From Achatina immaculata (taxonomy: Eukaryota; Mollusca; Gastropoda; Stylommatophora; Achatinidae), in the NCBI GenBank assembly GCA_009760885.1, contig CM019696.1, positions 48,216,574-48,280,573 of the forward strand: a stretch of DNA of 64,000 bases, read 5' to 3'. Under the pieces are notes generated by a model that did not search any database, was not told where the DNA came from, and saw nothing but the letters and a program-made list of their open reading frames with translations. Numbering within the stretch: position 1 is the stretch's first letter; the number at the start of each line of letters is the position of its first letter. Shown here one piece after another: positions 41,501-55,000 of the stretch. Made by a program: the position numbers and the translations under genes.

Positions 41501-44500
41501 CTTCTTTGGTAGTTTTACTATAAGACCAGTTTTCCACTCCTCTGGAGCTTTTTCTAAATCCCAAATTTGTTGTAATATCCGGCAAAGTTGTTTTGGTGTT
41601 TCTGTTTCTTCTGCTTTTAACATCTCAGCAGTCACTTCATCTTCACCTGGTGCCCTGTCTGATTTTAGCATCTTTATCGCCTCTTTTACTTCATTTATTG
41701 TTATTGGTCCTGTATTGATGTTTAGTTCCGCTTTTGCTTCAGGTATATCTATTGCTTGTGCTGCTTGTGTTCTGTTTAGTAGGGTGTTAAAGTGTTCCCT
41801 CCATCTTTCAATTTTTTCTCTTTCTCCACTGACCTGTTGTCCATTTTGTGTTCTTACTGCACTTTCACATCTTGTATTGACGTTACCTGTCATCTGCTTT
41901 ATGATTTTATATATGGTTTTCATGTCATTTGCATATGCTGCTTTCTCTGCTGTTTCTGCTAAGTTGTCATAATATTGACGTTTATCTTGACGGCATGATT
42001 CCTTCACTTCTTTGTCTTTTTGTGCATAATTACTTAAAACTCGTTCTTTAAGCCATTGTGATTTAATGTTCAGTAATTTTTTCTTGATTTCTTTTCTTTG
42101 CTCTATCTTTTCCCATGTGGTCTCACTTATCCATTCCTCTTTTCTCCTTTTCCGATATCCCAGCACCTCTTTTGCTGTTTCCTGTAGTGTTTTATTGAAC
42201 TCTAATATGGACATTTCTGCTTCGTCTTGTAGGACACTGAAGCGGTTCTTAAGTACTATTGAGAATTCATTTCTTGTTTGCTGGTCTATCAGTTTTCTTG
42301 TATCAAAATGTATCTTTCTGTGTTCTCCGATTCTGGCTTTCCTTAATTTTAGTTTTATTTTTGCTACCAGAAGGTTGTGATCACTTCCTATATCTGCTCC
42401 TTTCCTTGCTCGCACATCTTGTAGTGACCGTTTCCACTTGTTGTTTATTAGTATGTGATCGATTTGGTTTTCTGTGGTTTTATCTGGTGACCTCCAAGTC
42501 ACCTTATGGATGTTTTTGTGTTGGAAAATTGTCCCTCCGATGGTCATCATGTTTTCTTCACAGAAACTGCACAGTCTTTCTCCATTTTCATTTATTTCTC
42601 CGATTCCTTCTCTTCCCATGATTCTTCTTCTATCTTCATTTACAGTGTGGCTGGCCTGGCCAAAACTTTGTTTTCCAGCCCCTGGTGGCTGTACTTAAGC
42701 GCCTTCTCCATGTCAGATGGTTTGAGACAGTTCCACAAAGACACTCTGACTTTGAGATGAGGAATCTGATGAGTGCTTCAACGATATCCATTCCCCGCCA
42801 CCCATAGTCTACTGGCTCTGTTTTGTTTACATCACTCTGATAGCCATTGTTGTAAAGACCCATAGGCTTGTCACGTCCTGGATTCATTGGTTTCACACCA
42901 GACTTCCCTCATCCCCGCCAGAGATCTCCATGTCCCCATCTGTCCACCAACCTGACATTACATTTTGCAAAAATAACAATTACAATTAGTGTTGATTGCT
43001 ACAAGTTTCTGGGCTACAGAGGTAGGTCAGAGTTTTTAAGCAAACAGATCTATGTTCCCTGTCTCACAAACACTATGTTAAGATAAGTGTGCTCTTAACA
43101 CAGTTGTTCCCAGGGGGGAATGTGGAAACTGAAAAATACATCTCCATGGACTGATCAAGTGGCACAAGAAAAAATAAACAACCAACATGATTAGAATTAC
43201 CAATATAGCACAAACTGGCAAACAAATAATCTTCATATAAATATAAATAGATATCCCAGTTTTTTCCCATCACTTTTACCGAAGCACTGTATCTAAAATC
43301 TCAAATCACTTTTCTGGAAATATGTTTCTTTTCTTCGTATATCATTGGGCATATGACTACTAAGTGACAAAAAAGACGTACGTAAAACTGCTTCCTGTTT
43401 CTTCCGTTCCAGCCGACGGATGATTTGAGCAATTTCAGGATCCTGGTACATATCAAAGGCAAGGTCATCGAGCGGAGAAATATAATCAGGTCTGAAATAT
43501 GTCAGGTATAAAAAAAAAAAACTGATAAATGAATGAAATATATCTTTCATTTTGGTGTCTTTCTTAGCCTGGTTGGCTGAGTGGTTAGGTGCCCAATTTA
43601 CTAATCTGGTGGTACTGGGTTCAGTCCCAGCAGTGGGATTTTTTCCAGTACACATCACAAACAAACAAACAAACAAACAAACAAACAAACAAACAAAGGC
43701 CCTGGGTCCACCTAGCCTCTAAAAATGTGTACCAGAGAAATCTGTGAAGGTAAATGCAGCCAGAAGCGATAGTGACCACATCACACTCTCATGTCCTGAA
43801 GGTTGTGGAAATACGGGCCTAACACCGTATACCCAGCATGCCTTAGTGGCATGGAAATGGGGATTTTGCCTTACCTCCTCAGCATAAGAAAACTGTTCGG
43901 CTCCTAGAAATAAATGTTATATCTGGATAACAGATAACCCACTAGTGTAGTGTTTCTCAAAGTAGGTGATAACATCCCCACCCCCTCCATGGGTATTGGA
44001 AAGGATCAGGGGGGTAGTGGAAGAGAAAGGGTCAGTAGGGGGGTAGTGGAAGAGAAAGGGTCAGTAGGGGGGTAGTGGAAGAGAAAGGGTCAGTAGGGGG
44101 GTAGTGGAAGAGAAAGGGTCAGTAGGGGGGTAGTGGAAGAGAAAGGGTCAGTAGGGGGGTAGTGGAAGAGAAAGGGTCAGTAGGGGGGTAGTGGAAGAGA
44201 AAGGGTCAGTAGGGGGGTAGTGGAAGAGAAAGGGTCAGTAGGGGGGTAGTGGAAGAGAAAGGGTCAGTAAGGGGGTAGTGGAAGAGAAAGGGTCAGTAGG
44301 GGGGTAGTGGAAGAGAAAGGATCAGGGGGGCAGTGGAAGAGAAATGGTCAGTGGGGGGGGGGCAGTGGAAGAGAAAGGGTCAGTAGGGGGGTAGTGGAAG
44401 AGAAAGGGTCAGGGGGGGGGGGCAGTGGAAGAGAAAGGGTCAGTAGGGGGGGGGGGGCAGTGGAAGAAAAGGGGGTGGTTGGTGTTGAGGGAAAACAAAT

Positions 44501-47500
44501 CTGCAGATGGGGGGGGGGGGAATGCAGTAATGCCAGCCTTCTTAGTATTTTTCAACCTGGTGTTGAGAAACGTGTGTCCCTACATGGAGCTCATCCATCA
44601 CACTAAAAGCTGAGAAAATAATGCAGTAGGAGAGTTATAAACATACTCCTTCATTTTGTTAAATAAATTGGTTTGCTAGCTTAAGTTTTCAGCTGTGTAA
44701 TGTATACTCTAGTTTAATATGTCATTGTACAACTAGTACATGGTGGGGGGGTGGGGGGAGTGTTGAGGATGTGGCCTGGAAGAAAAGGGAGCGGCAGCCT
44801 GAACAAGTCTAAGAAACACTGCACTGGCACTATATCTACAGAAAATTCTATGTACAAATCTCCATGTTGACCATTATGTAGCACAACAGCATCAGGACTA
44901 TTTCGAGGGTATGGGAGAAGAGATGCTATCTGTTTAAGCAATGGGAGACTCATAACTGACATGGGTTAACAAACCACAGCTGTCCCACCTCTCTAGTGGT
45001 ATCTCCAACAACAAGCCTTGTCTCACTAACAGGGCAGGGAATGCTGTAGTCCACATAGCGGTGGAGTCTGCTAAGAAGTACTGTACACCCTGCTCTTTAG
45101 CTCCATTCAGGGACTGAAAAAATAGCTGCAACAGACAGTTCCCAAGCTGTCATGAAAAAATAGCTGCCATAAACAGTTCCCAAGCTGTCATGAAAAAATA
45201 GCTGCAACAGACAGTTCCCAAGCTGTCATGAAAAAATAGCTGCCATAAACAGTTCCCAAGCTGTCATGAAAAAATAGCTGCAATAGACAGTTCCCAAGCT
45301 GTCATAAAAAAATAGCTGCCATAAACAGTTCCCAAGCTGTCATGAAAAAATAGCTGCAATAGACAGTTCCCAAGCTGTCATGAAAAAATAGCTGCCATAA
45401 ACAGTTCCCAAGCTGTCATGAAAAAATAGCTGCAACAGACAGTTCCCAAGCTGTCATGAAAAAATAGCTGCCATAAACAGTTCCCAAGCTGTCATGAAAA
45501 AATAGCTGCAATAGACAGTTCCCAAGCTGTCATAAAAAAATAGCTGCCATAAACAGTTCCCAAGCTGTCATGAAAAAATAGCTGCAATAGACAGTTCCCA
45601 AGCTGTCATGAAAAAACAGCTGCCATAAACAGTTCCCAAGCTGACACAATGTTATGCTTCAACATCTTCACAGCTTTGGCTACAAAAAAACACCAGCTCA
45701 CAGTTTTGGGGAGACAGATGAAGAAGAAGAAGACTATGTGGTGAGGTGGGAGGGCAAACGGAATATTCAGTGACATACTTACTTGCTAAATAATCCTTCT
45801 AGTGACATGTTCCTGTCAGTGTTTGTGTCATCCAACAAGAGCTCCTGGAAATATGAACACACATGCAGGAAAGACAAATAATATAAAAAATAACATTTTA
45901 ATATCTCATTAATTCACTTGCGGAACTTTGCCTCCCTAACAGCACTCCTGTAGGCCTCTCAGTTGTGAACAAGATGGCCTGCTGCTGATGCATCCATTTG
46001 CAGATCATCAACGATGTCCTGCGGCCATCTTCGCTTTGGTCTTCCTCTCTTTCTTTTTCCCATTATGCACCCTTCCAAGACAGTTTTCTCTAGATTATCA
46101 TGATGTTTAATGTGTCCAAAATATTTAAGTTTTCTCTCTTTAATCCTCTCTACTAGCCAGCATTCTTCAATATTAAGTTCTTGTAGTATGGATATATTTG
46201 TTCTTTTTTGTGTCCATGGTATTTGAAGAACTCTTTTGTAGCATTTACATTCAAAGGCATTTATGTGTTTCTCAGCTGTTTTTGTTAAGGTCTCACAGGC
46301 ATATGTTGTGATGGGAAAGATGCATGCCTTTAAAAATCTTATTTTTGTAGTTCTGTCTGTTCCTCTCCACAGATTCTTTAGTTGTTTTACTTTCTGAAGA
46401 GCGATAGATGTCCTTTTAATTTCTCTCATTCGTCTACCGCCATAAATTTCTAAGTATGTATTTCAGACTGCCAATCCTGTTTTATGGACGTGAAACTTGG
46501 ACAGGGAGGCCATGGAAATATGATTCCTTAGAAGAATGCTAAAGATACCATGGACAGTGGAGAGATCAAACAAAGAGGTCCTGAAAGAGGCAGATGAGAG
46601 AGGAAGAGACAATCCAAATTCATAGGACACACCATGAGAGCAGGTGGATTGGAATATTCTATTCTGTTCTGTTTGTGAAGGTTTACAGCTTGTTCCTTAT
46701 ACTGTGACCTTCATCACTATCATGTCCACTGTACTCCCAATGGAGCATAAGGCATCAGCAGAAGTTCTCCAGCCAGTTCTGTCTTGAGCAATCAAAATAC
46801 TTCAAACCATGTCTTTCCTGTTTTCTTTAGTTCTTCCTGTCTTGTGCGTCTCCATGTCCCCAATGGCCTGCCCCTCTTTCTTTTCCCTTGAAGTGTCCAA
46901 ATCAAGGCAGAATATGGGTGTCTTGTTCTTTCTATTCGTAGTATGTGACCTTCACCTACTTTAAAACATGCAGGTAGTAGATGAATGACACCATGATGTC
47001 AGTTTCAACTGTTTCATGACCTTGACCTGTCAATGTATGCGTCCTAATTTTCAGTGGTTGCTGTGCAGCAGCTGACACTCTTCGGCAGACCATGTTGTTC
47101 CTAACTGGTTCTCGGTTTTGCTGTTTGATTCTGTGGTGCAATGTGCATTCAGGCCCAGTCAGTCCCTCCTCCTTTCTCAGCACGGGCTTGGGACCGGCCA
47201 CGGCGGAGTTAGCAAAATGTTAACGTCTAAGAAACTTCAATTTAACAAAGGATTAAATCTCAAAGAATGGCCCTAAGTCTTCTAAATTTTTTTGCAGTTT
47301 TTTTTGTTTTTTTTTAAGCTAAACTGAACTGGCTCATAAATAAAAGCAAGACTGATTCCAGAGTTTTCTGTTCAGTGTCTTACAAGACAGAACGAACAAC
47401 TTGTGATCTATGAACTCAGATGTTTAACAGCAACTGAGAATATTTTTTGAAAAAAGTTTATACTTAATAATGTGCCAATCACTTCACCCTTTAAATGCGA

Positions 47501-50500
47501 TGTAAGTATTCATAAGTCTGTTTATGTTAGCACCATTAGAACATTCAGACTCTGGTATGAAGTGCAGAACAAGGGAAATAATCTTGTACTCAAGGGCAGA
47601 CTACTAATATGTACCCCACTTCTGGCACTGAGACTTGTTCTACAGGCATATTGTATCATTATTTACAACTTCTTGTGTGATCTTGACATTGAACTATATG
47701 ACAGCTCATGTAACAGTATAAAACAACTAATAAAGGAAGCAAAGGAAAAAAAAACATACATACTGGATCTGTTACATCGTAATTCCTCCTGACTTCATTT
47801 CCGATAATATTTACAGCGATTATTCCCACCTGGACAAAAAAAAAACAAAAACATACAACATTGTCAGATCCACAAATTTCTTTTACTAAATGTGATTACT
47901 GCATTTTCAAAGCTTGCTACACCATTTAAATGAATTCTCTTTACCACAAGTTAAAAACATCTTTTAAATGCTACAATATGAAATAAAATTACCTCAGTGC
48001 ATATTCAAAGTAAATGATTTTTAATTTTTTTCTTTAAATAAAATAACAAGTTTTCAAAACATTTATGCAATTTCAAATAAAACAGCGTACTTCCAAATAA
48101 ACCTATGTCATTTCAAAAAATGTAGGGACACAGTTCCAAGAAATTCTTTTAGTGCATCTACAATGAAAAAATGATAAAATGAAAAAACAAAAACAAAAAA
48201 CTCATCATCTTATCACCTAACCTGATTGTAGAGATTGTGATTGTTCACATGGTTTTTGTGAATGTTCAGCTTCAAAAACTGGCCTACTGCATCCACATGG
48301 ACCGATTTGAGTTCACGAGCCTTGAAACCTGTCTTTTCATTGTCTGATAAAGACACATATCTGCAAATATTTGTTTAAGTCTCAGTATGCATACAGCAAA
48401 TACAACTTGCAACAAAATGAAGATGTAATACATTTTATCTCATGTTATACAAGACACACTATCTCTAACTTTAAACTTGCATGTCTCACACTATACAAGA
48501 CAATCTCTAACTTTAAACTTGCATATCTCACATTATACAAGACACACTCACTTACCCTAGCCTTGCATGTCTCACATTATACAAGACACACTCACTTACC
48601 CTAGCCTTGCATGTCTCACATTATACAAGACACTCTCACTTACCCTAGCCTTGCATGTCTCACATTATACAAGACACACTCACTTACCCTAGCCTTGCAT
48701 GTCTCACATTATACAAGACACACTCACTTACCCTAGCCTTGCATGTCTCACATTATACAAGACACTCTCACTTACCCTATCCTTGCATGTCTCACATTAT
48801 ACAAGACACACTCACTTACCCTAGCCTTGCATATCTCACATTATACAAGACACACTCACTTACCCTAGCCTTGCATGTCTCACATTATACAAGACACACT
48901 CACTTACCCTAGCCTTGCATGTCTCACATTATACAAGACACACTCACTTACCCTAGCCTTGCATGTCTCACATTATACAAGACACACTCACTTACCCTAG
49001 CCTTGCATGTCTCACATTATACAAGACACACTCACTTACCCTAGCCTTGCATATCTCACATTATACAAGACACACTCACTTACCCTAGCCTTGCATATCT
49101 CACATTATACAAGACATACTCACTTACCCTAGCCTTGCATATCTCACATTATACAAGACACACTCACTTACCCTAGCCTTGCATATCTCACATTATACAA
49201 GACACACTCACTTACCCTAGCCTTGCATATCTCACATTATACAAGACACACTCACTTACCCTAGCCTTGCATATCTCACATTGTCCAAGGACAACATTGT
49301 TCCTTCTGGTACATCTCCAACAAAGAATTCAATTTTGGTGGCTGCAGATCAAGACAAAATTTAAAAGAAAAAAAAAATCAGATGTGGAAATATATCACAG
49401 CTCTGATTTTCAACATGAAAAAAAAAAACTGAAATCTCTATAACTCTAGAACAAATTCACTGAATTAGTTCCTGAACTTTCTACCTGCAACTTTTTTTTT
49501 TCATAGACTGTCTTTATGTCAAACTTTTGGGAAAAATGGTTGCTACTTTCCATGTTTTGCAATCATTATCACCAAGATATTTTTAAATATCTCTGTGCGC
49601 ATTATGCAAAATGCATTGTAAACAATGTGTGGAAAACACTTATGCATATCTTATACAAGACACAATATAAACGTGTGGAAAAAAACAACTTTTGTACATG
49701 TTGTACAAAATACAATATAAAAATTGTGTGGAAAACACTTTTGTACATATTATAAGCAACACAGTATACATGCTGCATGGAAAATATTTCTGTACAGGTT
49801 ATATGACACACACACATTTGGAAAAATGCTTTTGTACACATTTCACAAGATGCATTATACGCATGTGGAAAATGTTTGTGTACACTTTCTACAAGATGTG
49901 TTATACATATTTTGTGGAAAACACTTGTGTACACATAAACAAGACTTGCTATATTACATGAGGAAAACATGTGTACACATTTTACAAGATGCATTATACA
50001 TATGTAAAAACATTTGTGTGCTAATTATACAAGATACATGTAGTAAACACTTCTGTTGCTTTATATGCTTGTGGAAAATAAAAACATGAAAACAACTGAA
50101 ATGATGACATCTTGAGCTTCAAGTCTGAATGACATAACAGTTTAGACAATGACATAACAGTTTAGACAATGGCCTGTATTACTGTGTCTTTATAACTAAG
50201 TCTGTATTACTGTGCCTTTATAACAAAGTCTGTATTACTGTGCCTTTATAACAAAGTCTGTATTACTGTGCCTTTATAACAAAGTCTGTATTACTGTGCC
50301 TTTATAACAAAGTCTTATTACTGTGCCTTTATAACAAAGTCTGTATTACTGTGCCTTTATAACAAAGTCTGCATCACTGTGCCTTATAACTAAGTTTGGA
50401 TCACTGTGACTTTATAACTAAGTTTGTATTACTGTGCCTTTATAACTGAGTTTGTATTACTGTGCCTTTATAACTAAGTTTGTATTACTGTGCCTTTATA

Positions 50501-51993
50501 ACAAAGTCTGATAACTAAGTTTGGATCAATGTGACTTTATAACTAAGTTTGGATCAATGTGACTTTATAACTAAGTTTGTATTACTGTGCCTTTATAACT
50601 GAGTTTGTATTACTGTGCCTTTATAACTGAGTTTGTATTACTGTGCCCTTATAACTAAGTTTGTATTACTGTGCCTTTATAACTAAGTTTGTATTACTGT
50701 ACCTTTAAAACTAAGTCTGTATTACTGTGCATTTATAACTAAGTTTGTATTACTGTGCATTTATAACTAAGTTTGTATCACTGTGATTGTATAACTAAGT
50801 TTGTATTACTGTGCCTTTATAACTAAGTTTGTATTCAATCAATCAAGTGCCATGCCGCGTGGCACAGGCGATCATTTCTCTCCATAATTCCCTGTCTTTA
50901 GACTTGATTATGAGATCCGCTGGTGACTTTCTTCCTAGCCACACTGACAGCCCATCCAGTAACTTCTCTCTCTGTCTTCCTCTGTCTCTTCTTCCCTCAA
51001 TTTTTCCAGTTGCCACAAAGTGTTCCAATTTTCCTCTTTTCAGAAAATGTCCCACAAATCTCACTTGTCTGCCTCTGATCTTTGCTGTAATTTGCCTTTT
51101 AACTCCAGCCTCTCTTAAGATTTCTTTGTTGGTTTTCTTAGCTGTCCATGGTTTCTTCAACATCCTTCTTATGAACCATACTTCCATGGCCTTCATTTCT
51201 CACTGTACTCTCTTATTCATTTACCATGCTTCACATCCATAAAACAAAATTGCCTTGATGTAACATTTAAGTACTCGGAATCTTGCTTCCATTGATATGG
51301 ATCTGTTGCACAAGATGTTTCTCATTTTCTGGAATGCTGACTTGGCCTGAGCACGTCTGCTTTTTATTTCGTTGTGACATTTCCCATCAACTGTTATAAT
51401 TGTTCATAACTACTTGAATCTATCAACTTGTTTCAGTTCTGTGCCATCGATGGTAATGCTACATTTTTGTGGTATTCTTTTCTTTGAGATGACCATCACT
51501 TCAGTCTTCTGTTTATTCAGACTGAAACCTTTACTTTTACTTTCACGAACCACAATGTCCAGAAGGGCCTGTAGCTTCCCTTCACTTTTAGCAATCCGAA
51601 CTGTGTCATCTGCATATCTTAAGTTGTTAAGATTATACCCACTAATTGATATTCCTGGCAAGCTCTTTATATTTCTCATTATGTTTTTGCTGTACAAGAA
51701 GAAGAGGTCAGAAGATAGAACACATCCTTGTCTCACTTCCAATTTTATGTCTTGGAATGTTCCTATTTGGTTCTCAACCTTCATTGTTGCTGATTGCTGC
51801 CAGTATATGTTTTGATGTGTTTCAGATCTTTCCCATCTATGTTGATGTCTTCTAGCATTCTCATAATTTCTGCGTGTCTCACTTTATCAAATATTTTACA
51901 GTAGTCTATGTTTTCAATATATATATGGCATTACTTGTGCCTTTTCCTTCAGCGAAGCAACACTGTTCTTCAGCGATTTATATACATGTACAT

Positions 51994-52038
<45 letters not shown>

Positions 52039-55000
52039 TATATTATATATATATATAATATATATATATATATACATTACATGTATGTAGAGTGTTGGTT
52101 TCTCCTTGCCTTCCACCGGTTTGTTTATGATTTACTCCACTAGCCTTTGACTCTGGCCAGAGCCTACCCTACAAGGCAGCAGGGAATTTGAAATCAGAGT
52201 TTTGCTTCTCTTAGATGAGCTACCAACCATGCCTAATGAGTCTCATCTAACCGAAGCGTCTGGTTTTCAGGCACCAGATACTCGCTTTTCGCCCCTTCTC
52301 CTGTCAGTTTAAACAGTTCCTCCACGAGAAGGCCAAGAGCTGGACTTGGACTGTCAGAGGCTATTTGAGACGCACGCCTTGGATTACTGTTTGCATTACT
52401 GTGCCTTTATAACTAAATTTGTATTACTGAGTCTTTATAACTAAGTTTGTATTACTGTGCCTTTATAATTAAGTTCTGGGGAACTACTAACCAGGACTGC
52501 AAAACTGGAATTAAGGACATTTTCTTTTTGCTTGAGTCAGTCAGGTAATACCATCTACAACGAGGCTGAATTTGAAGGTGGAAAAATAGAAGAACCAGAG
52601 TTAGAATCAGGTTTTGGTACAGAAGTAGACTGAGTTAGCAGAAATTTACCATGTATGAAATAATCAGAGTTTTTCAAGTGAAACAGTAGAAAATTCAAGA
52701 AGAGTCAAATTTTTGGTACACCGGCTCCACATCCTGTCAGTCAGTGGTGAAACTAAACTTTGATGACCATTAAATGTTTGTCAGTGTTGAGTGTTAAATT
52801 TAACTGTCAGTTCTCAGCCAGGCCACATAGTTAAGCACTGGATAGTATTCGTTTTAAAGATAGATAAACTGTGATAATATACTAACAATGGCAGGGTACT
52901 TATGATGTATAGCACCACCGTGTTAGCTGGCATAATGTTGACTTGCGATGGGTTACAGTGGTTTGTTGGAAGATTTAGCTGGAGCCAAAAAGAAAGCTTT
53001 ACACCAAACTCCATTTCCGTGAAGGATCACAGTGACCCCTACCATGTCAGTCTGGCTGAGTTTGTTACTAGAAGCACAAACAGAGAAGGGGGACAACAAG
53101 CAGCACAAACAGAGAAGGGGACAACAAGGAGCACAAACAGAGAAGGGGACAACAAGGAGCACAAACAGAGTAGGGGGACAACAAGGAGCACAAACAGAGA
53201 AGGGGGACAACAAGGAGCACAACCAGAGTAGGGGGACAAGGAGCACGAACAGAGAAGGGGGACAACAAGGAGCACAAACAGAGGAGGACAACAAGGAGCA
53301 CAAACAGAGAAGGGGACAACAAGCAGCACAAACAGAGAAGGGGGACAACAAGCAGCACAAACAGAGAAGGGGGACAACAAGGAGCACAAACAGAGAAGGG
53401 GACAACAAGGAGCACAAACAGAGTAGGGGGACAACAAGGAGCACAAACAGAGAAGGGGGACAACAAGGAGCACAACCAGAGTAGGGGGACAAGGAGCACA
53501 AACAGAGAAGGGGACAACAAGGAGCACAAACAGAGAAGGAGGACAACAAGGAGCACAAACTGAGAAGGGGACAACAAGGAGCACAAACAGAGAAGGGGGA
53601 CAAGGAGCAGAAAAGGAGAGATGGGACAACAAGGAGCAGAAAAAGAGAGATAGGACAAGTAGCACAAAAAGAGGGATGGGACAACAAGGAGCAGAAAAAG
53701 AGAGATGGACAACAAGGAGCAAAAAAGAGAGATGGGACAAGTGCACAAAAAAGAGAGATGGGACAACAAGTGCACAAAAAAGAGAGATGGGACAACAAGT
53801 GCACAAAAAGAGAGATGGGACAACAAGGAGCAGAAAAAGAGAGATGGGACAACAAGGAGCAGAAAAAGAGAGATGGAACAACAAGGAGCACAAAAAGATA
53901 GATGGGACAAGTGCACAAAAAAGAGAGATGGGACAACAAGGAGCACAAAAAGAGAGATGGGACAATAAGGGTCCTGGTCACCTCTCACAGGCTGACTTTG
54001 ATTACTTTGCTGTCCTTGTAGCACAGCCATCTTAACTCGCCAACAGGGAGATGATGTCTCTGATATGTGAAATCTCTGATACAAGGGATCAGGGGAATGG
54101 CGTCTGAAACATGGGATCCATGTCTGAAACATTGGAGGACGGTATCTGAAACATGGGACTAGGGAAATGGTGTCTGAAACATTGGAGGACGGTATCTGAA
54201 ACATGGGACTAGGGAAATGGTGTCTGAAACATTTGAGGATGGTATCTGAAACATGGGACTAGGGGAATGGTGTCTGAAACATTGGAGGATGGTATCTGAA
54301 ACATGGGACTAGGGGAATGGTGTCTGAAACATTTGAGGATGGTATCTGAAACATGGGACTAGGGGAATGGTGTCTGAAACATTGGAGGATGGTATCTGAA
54401 ACATGGGACTAGGGGAATGGTGTCTGAAACATGGAATCACAGGAATGGTGTCAGGCACATGGGATTGAGTGTCTTTTTATAACATATATTGCTAGTGACT
54501 TGCACAGCTCCCCTAAAGAAAATATAAAAATGATATTACGTCTTTGGACTTACGGATAAGATACTGATGGGACAAAATCTGGATTTTCCGCAGTCTTGAC
54601 CTTTCTTCTAACTGCACAACAATGTCTTGTGGGTATAGGCAATATCTAAAGCAACAAGAAGAAACAGCACAAGTTTATAATGTTTCATTGAGTAACACAT
54701 GTTACCTAAACTTTGTTTATTAGTGCTGCATGTTTGTATTCATTAAATTCTTTCATACTCATCATCATCATGTGCCATTTTCTCAGGGAAGGATGAATGC
54801 ATTGGCCCTCCATCTCGTTCTGTCTCTTGTCCTCACAGTGCACTTGACCAGACTGAATATTGTCCACTTTTTTATGCTGTCCATCAATCTGTGTCACTGT
54901 CATCCTTGTTCTCTTTTTTCCCTCTAGTACAGCTTTCATTTTTATATTATACCTCTTGACATGGCTGAAATATTTCAACCTTCTGGTTATTGTTTCATCA

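Larger units (their letters stand above)
36159..43118 (-). mobile_element. Full-length Ingi/I-like LINE (interrupted by an RTE LINE)
   Basis: Target duplication AATGTGGAAACT at 36147-36158 and 43119-43130. The (GAA)n tail is at the left, so the element is minus-sense. Removing the inserted RTE element and one of its target copies leaves about 4.49 kb. The 5' UTR (about 43118 to 40050) begins CCCCTGGGAACAACTG and holds a hairpin with TGTTAAGA and TCTTAACA arms. One long frame follows with endonuclease, reverse transcriptase, RNase H and a C-terminal Cys/His knuckle. The clade name is tentative. Confidence 0.85.

Noticed and set aside
43070..43118. HDV-like ribozyme at the LINE 5' end
   Set aside because: Only one hairpin is visible; I could not trace the nested pseudoknot, so no feature is called.
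52953..54204. Overlapping 308-378-codon minus frames rich in LFVLLVV
   Set aside because: All three frames stay open through the purine-rich array. The pattern is composition, not a membrane protein.
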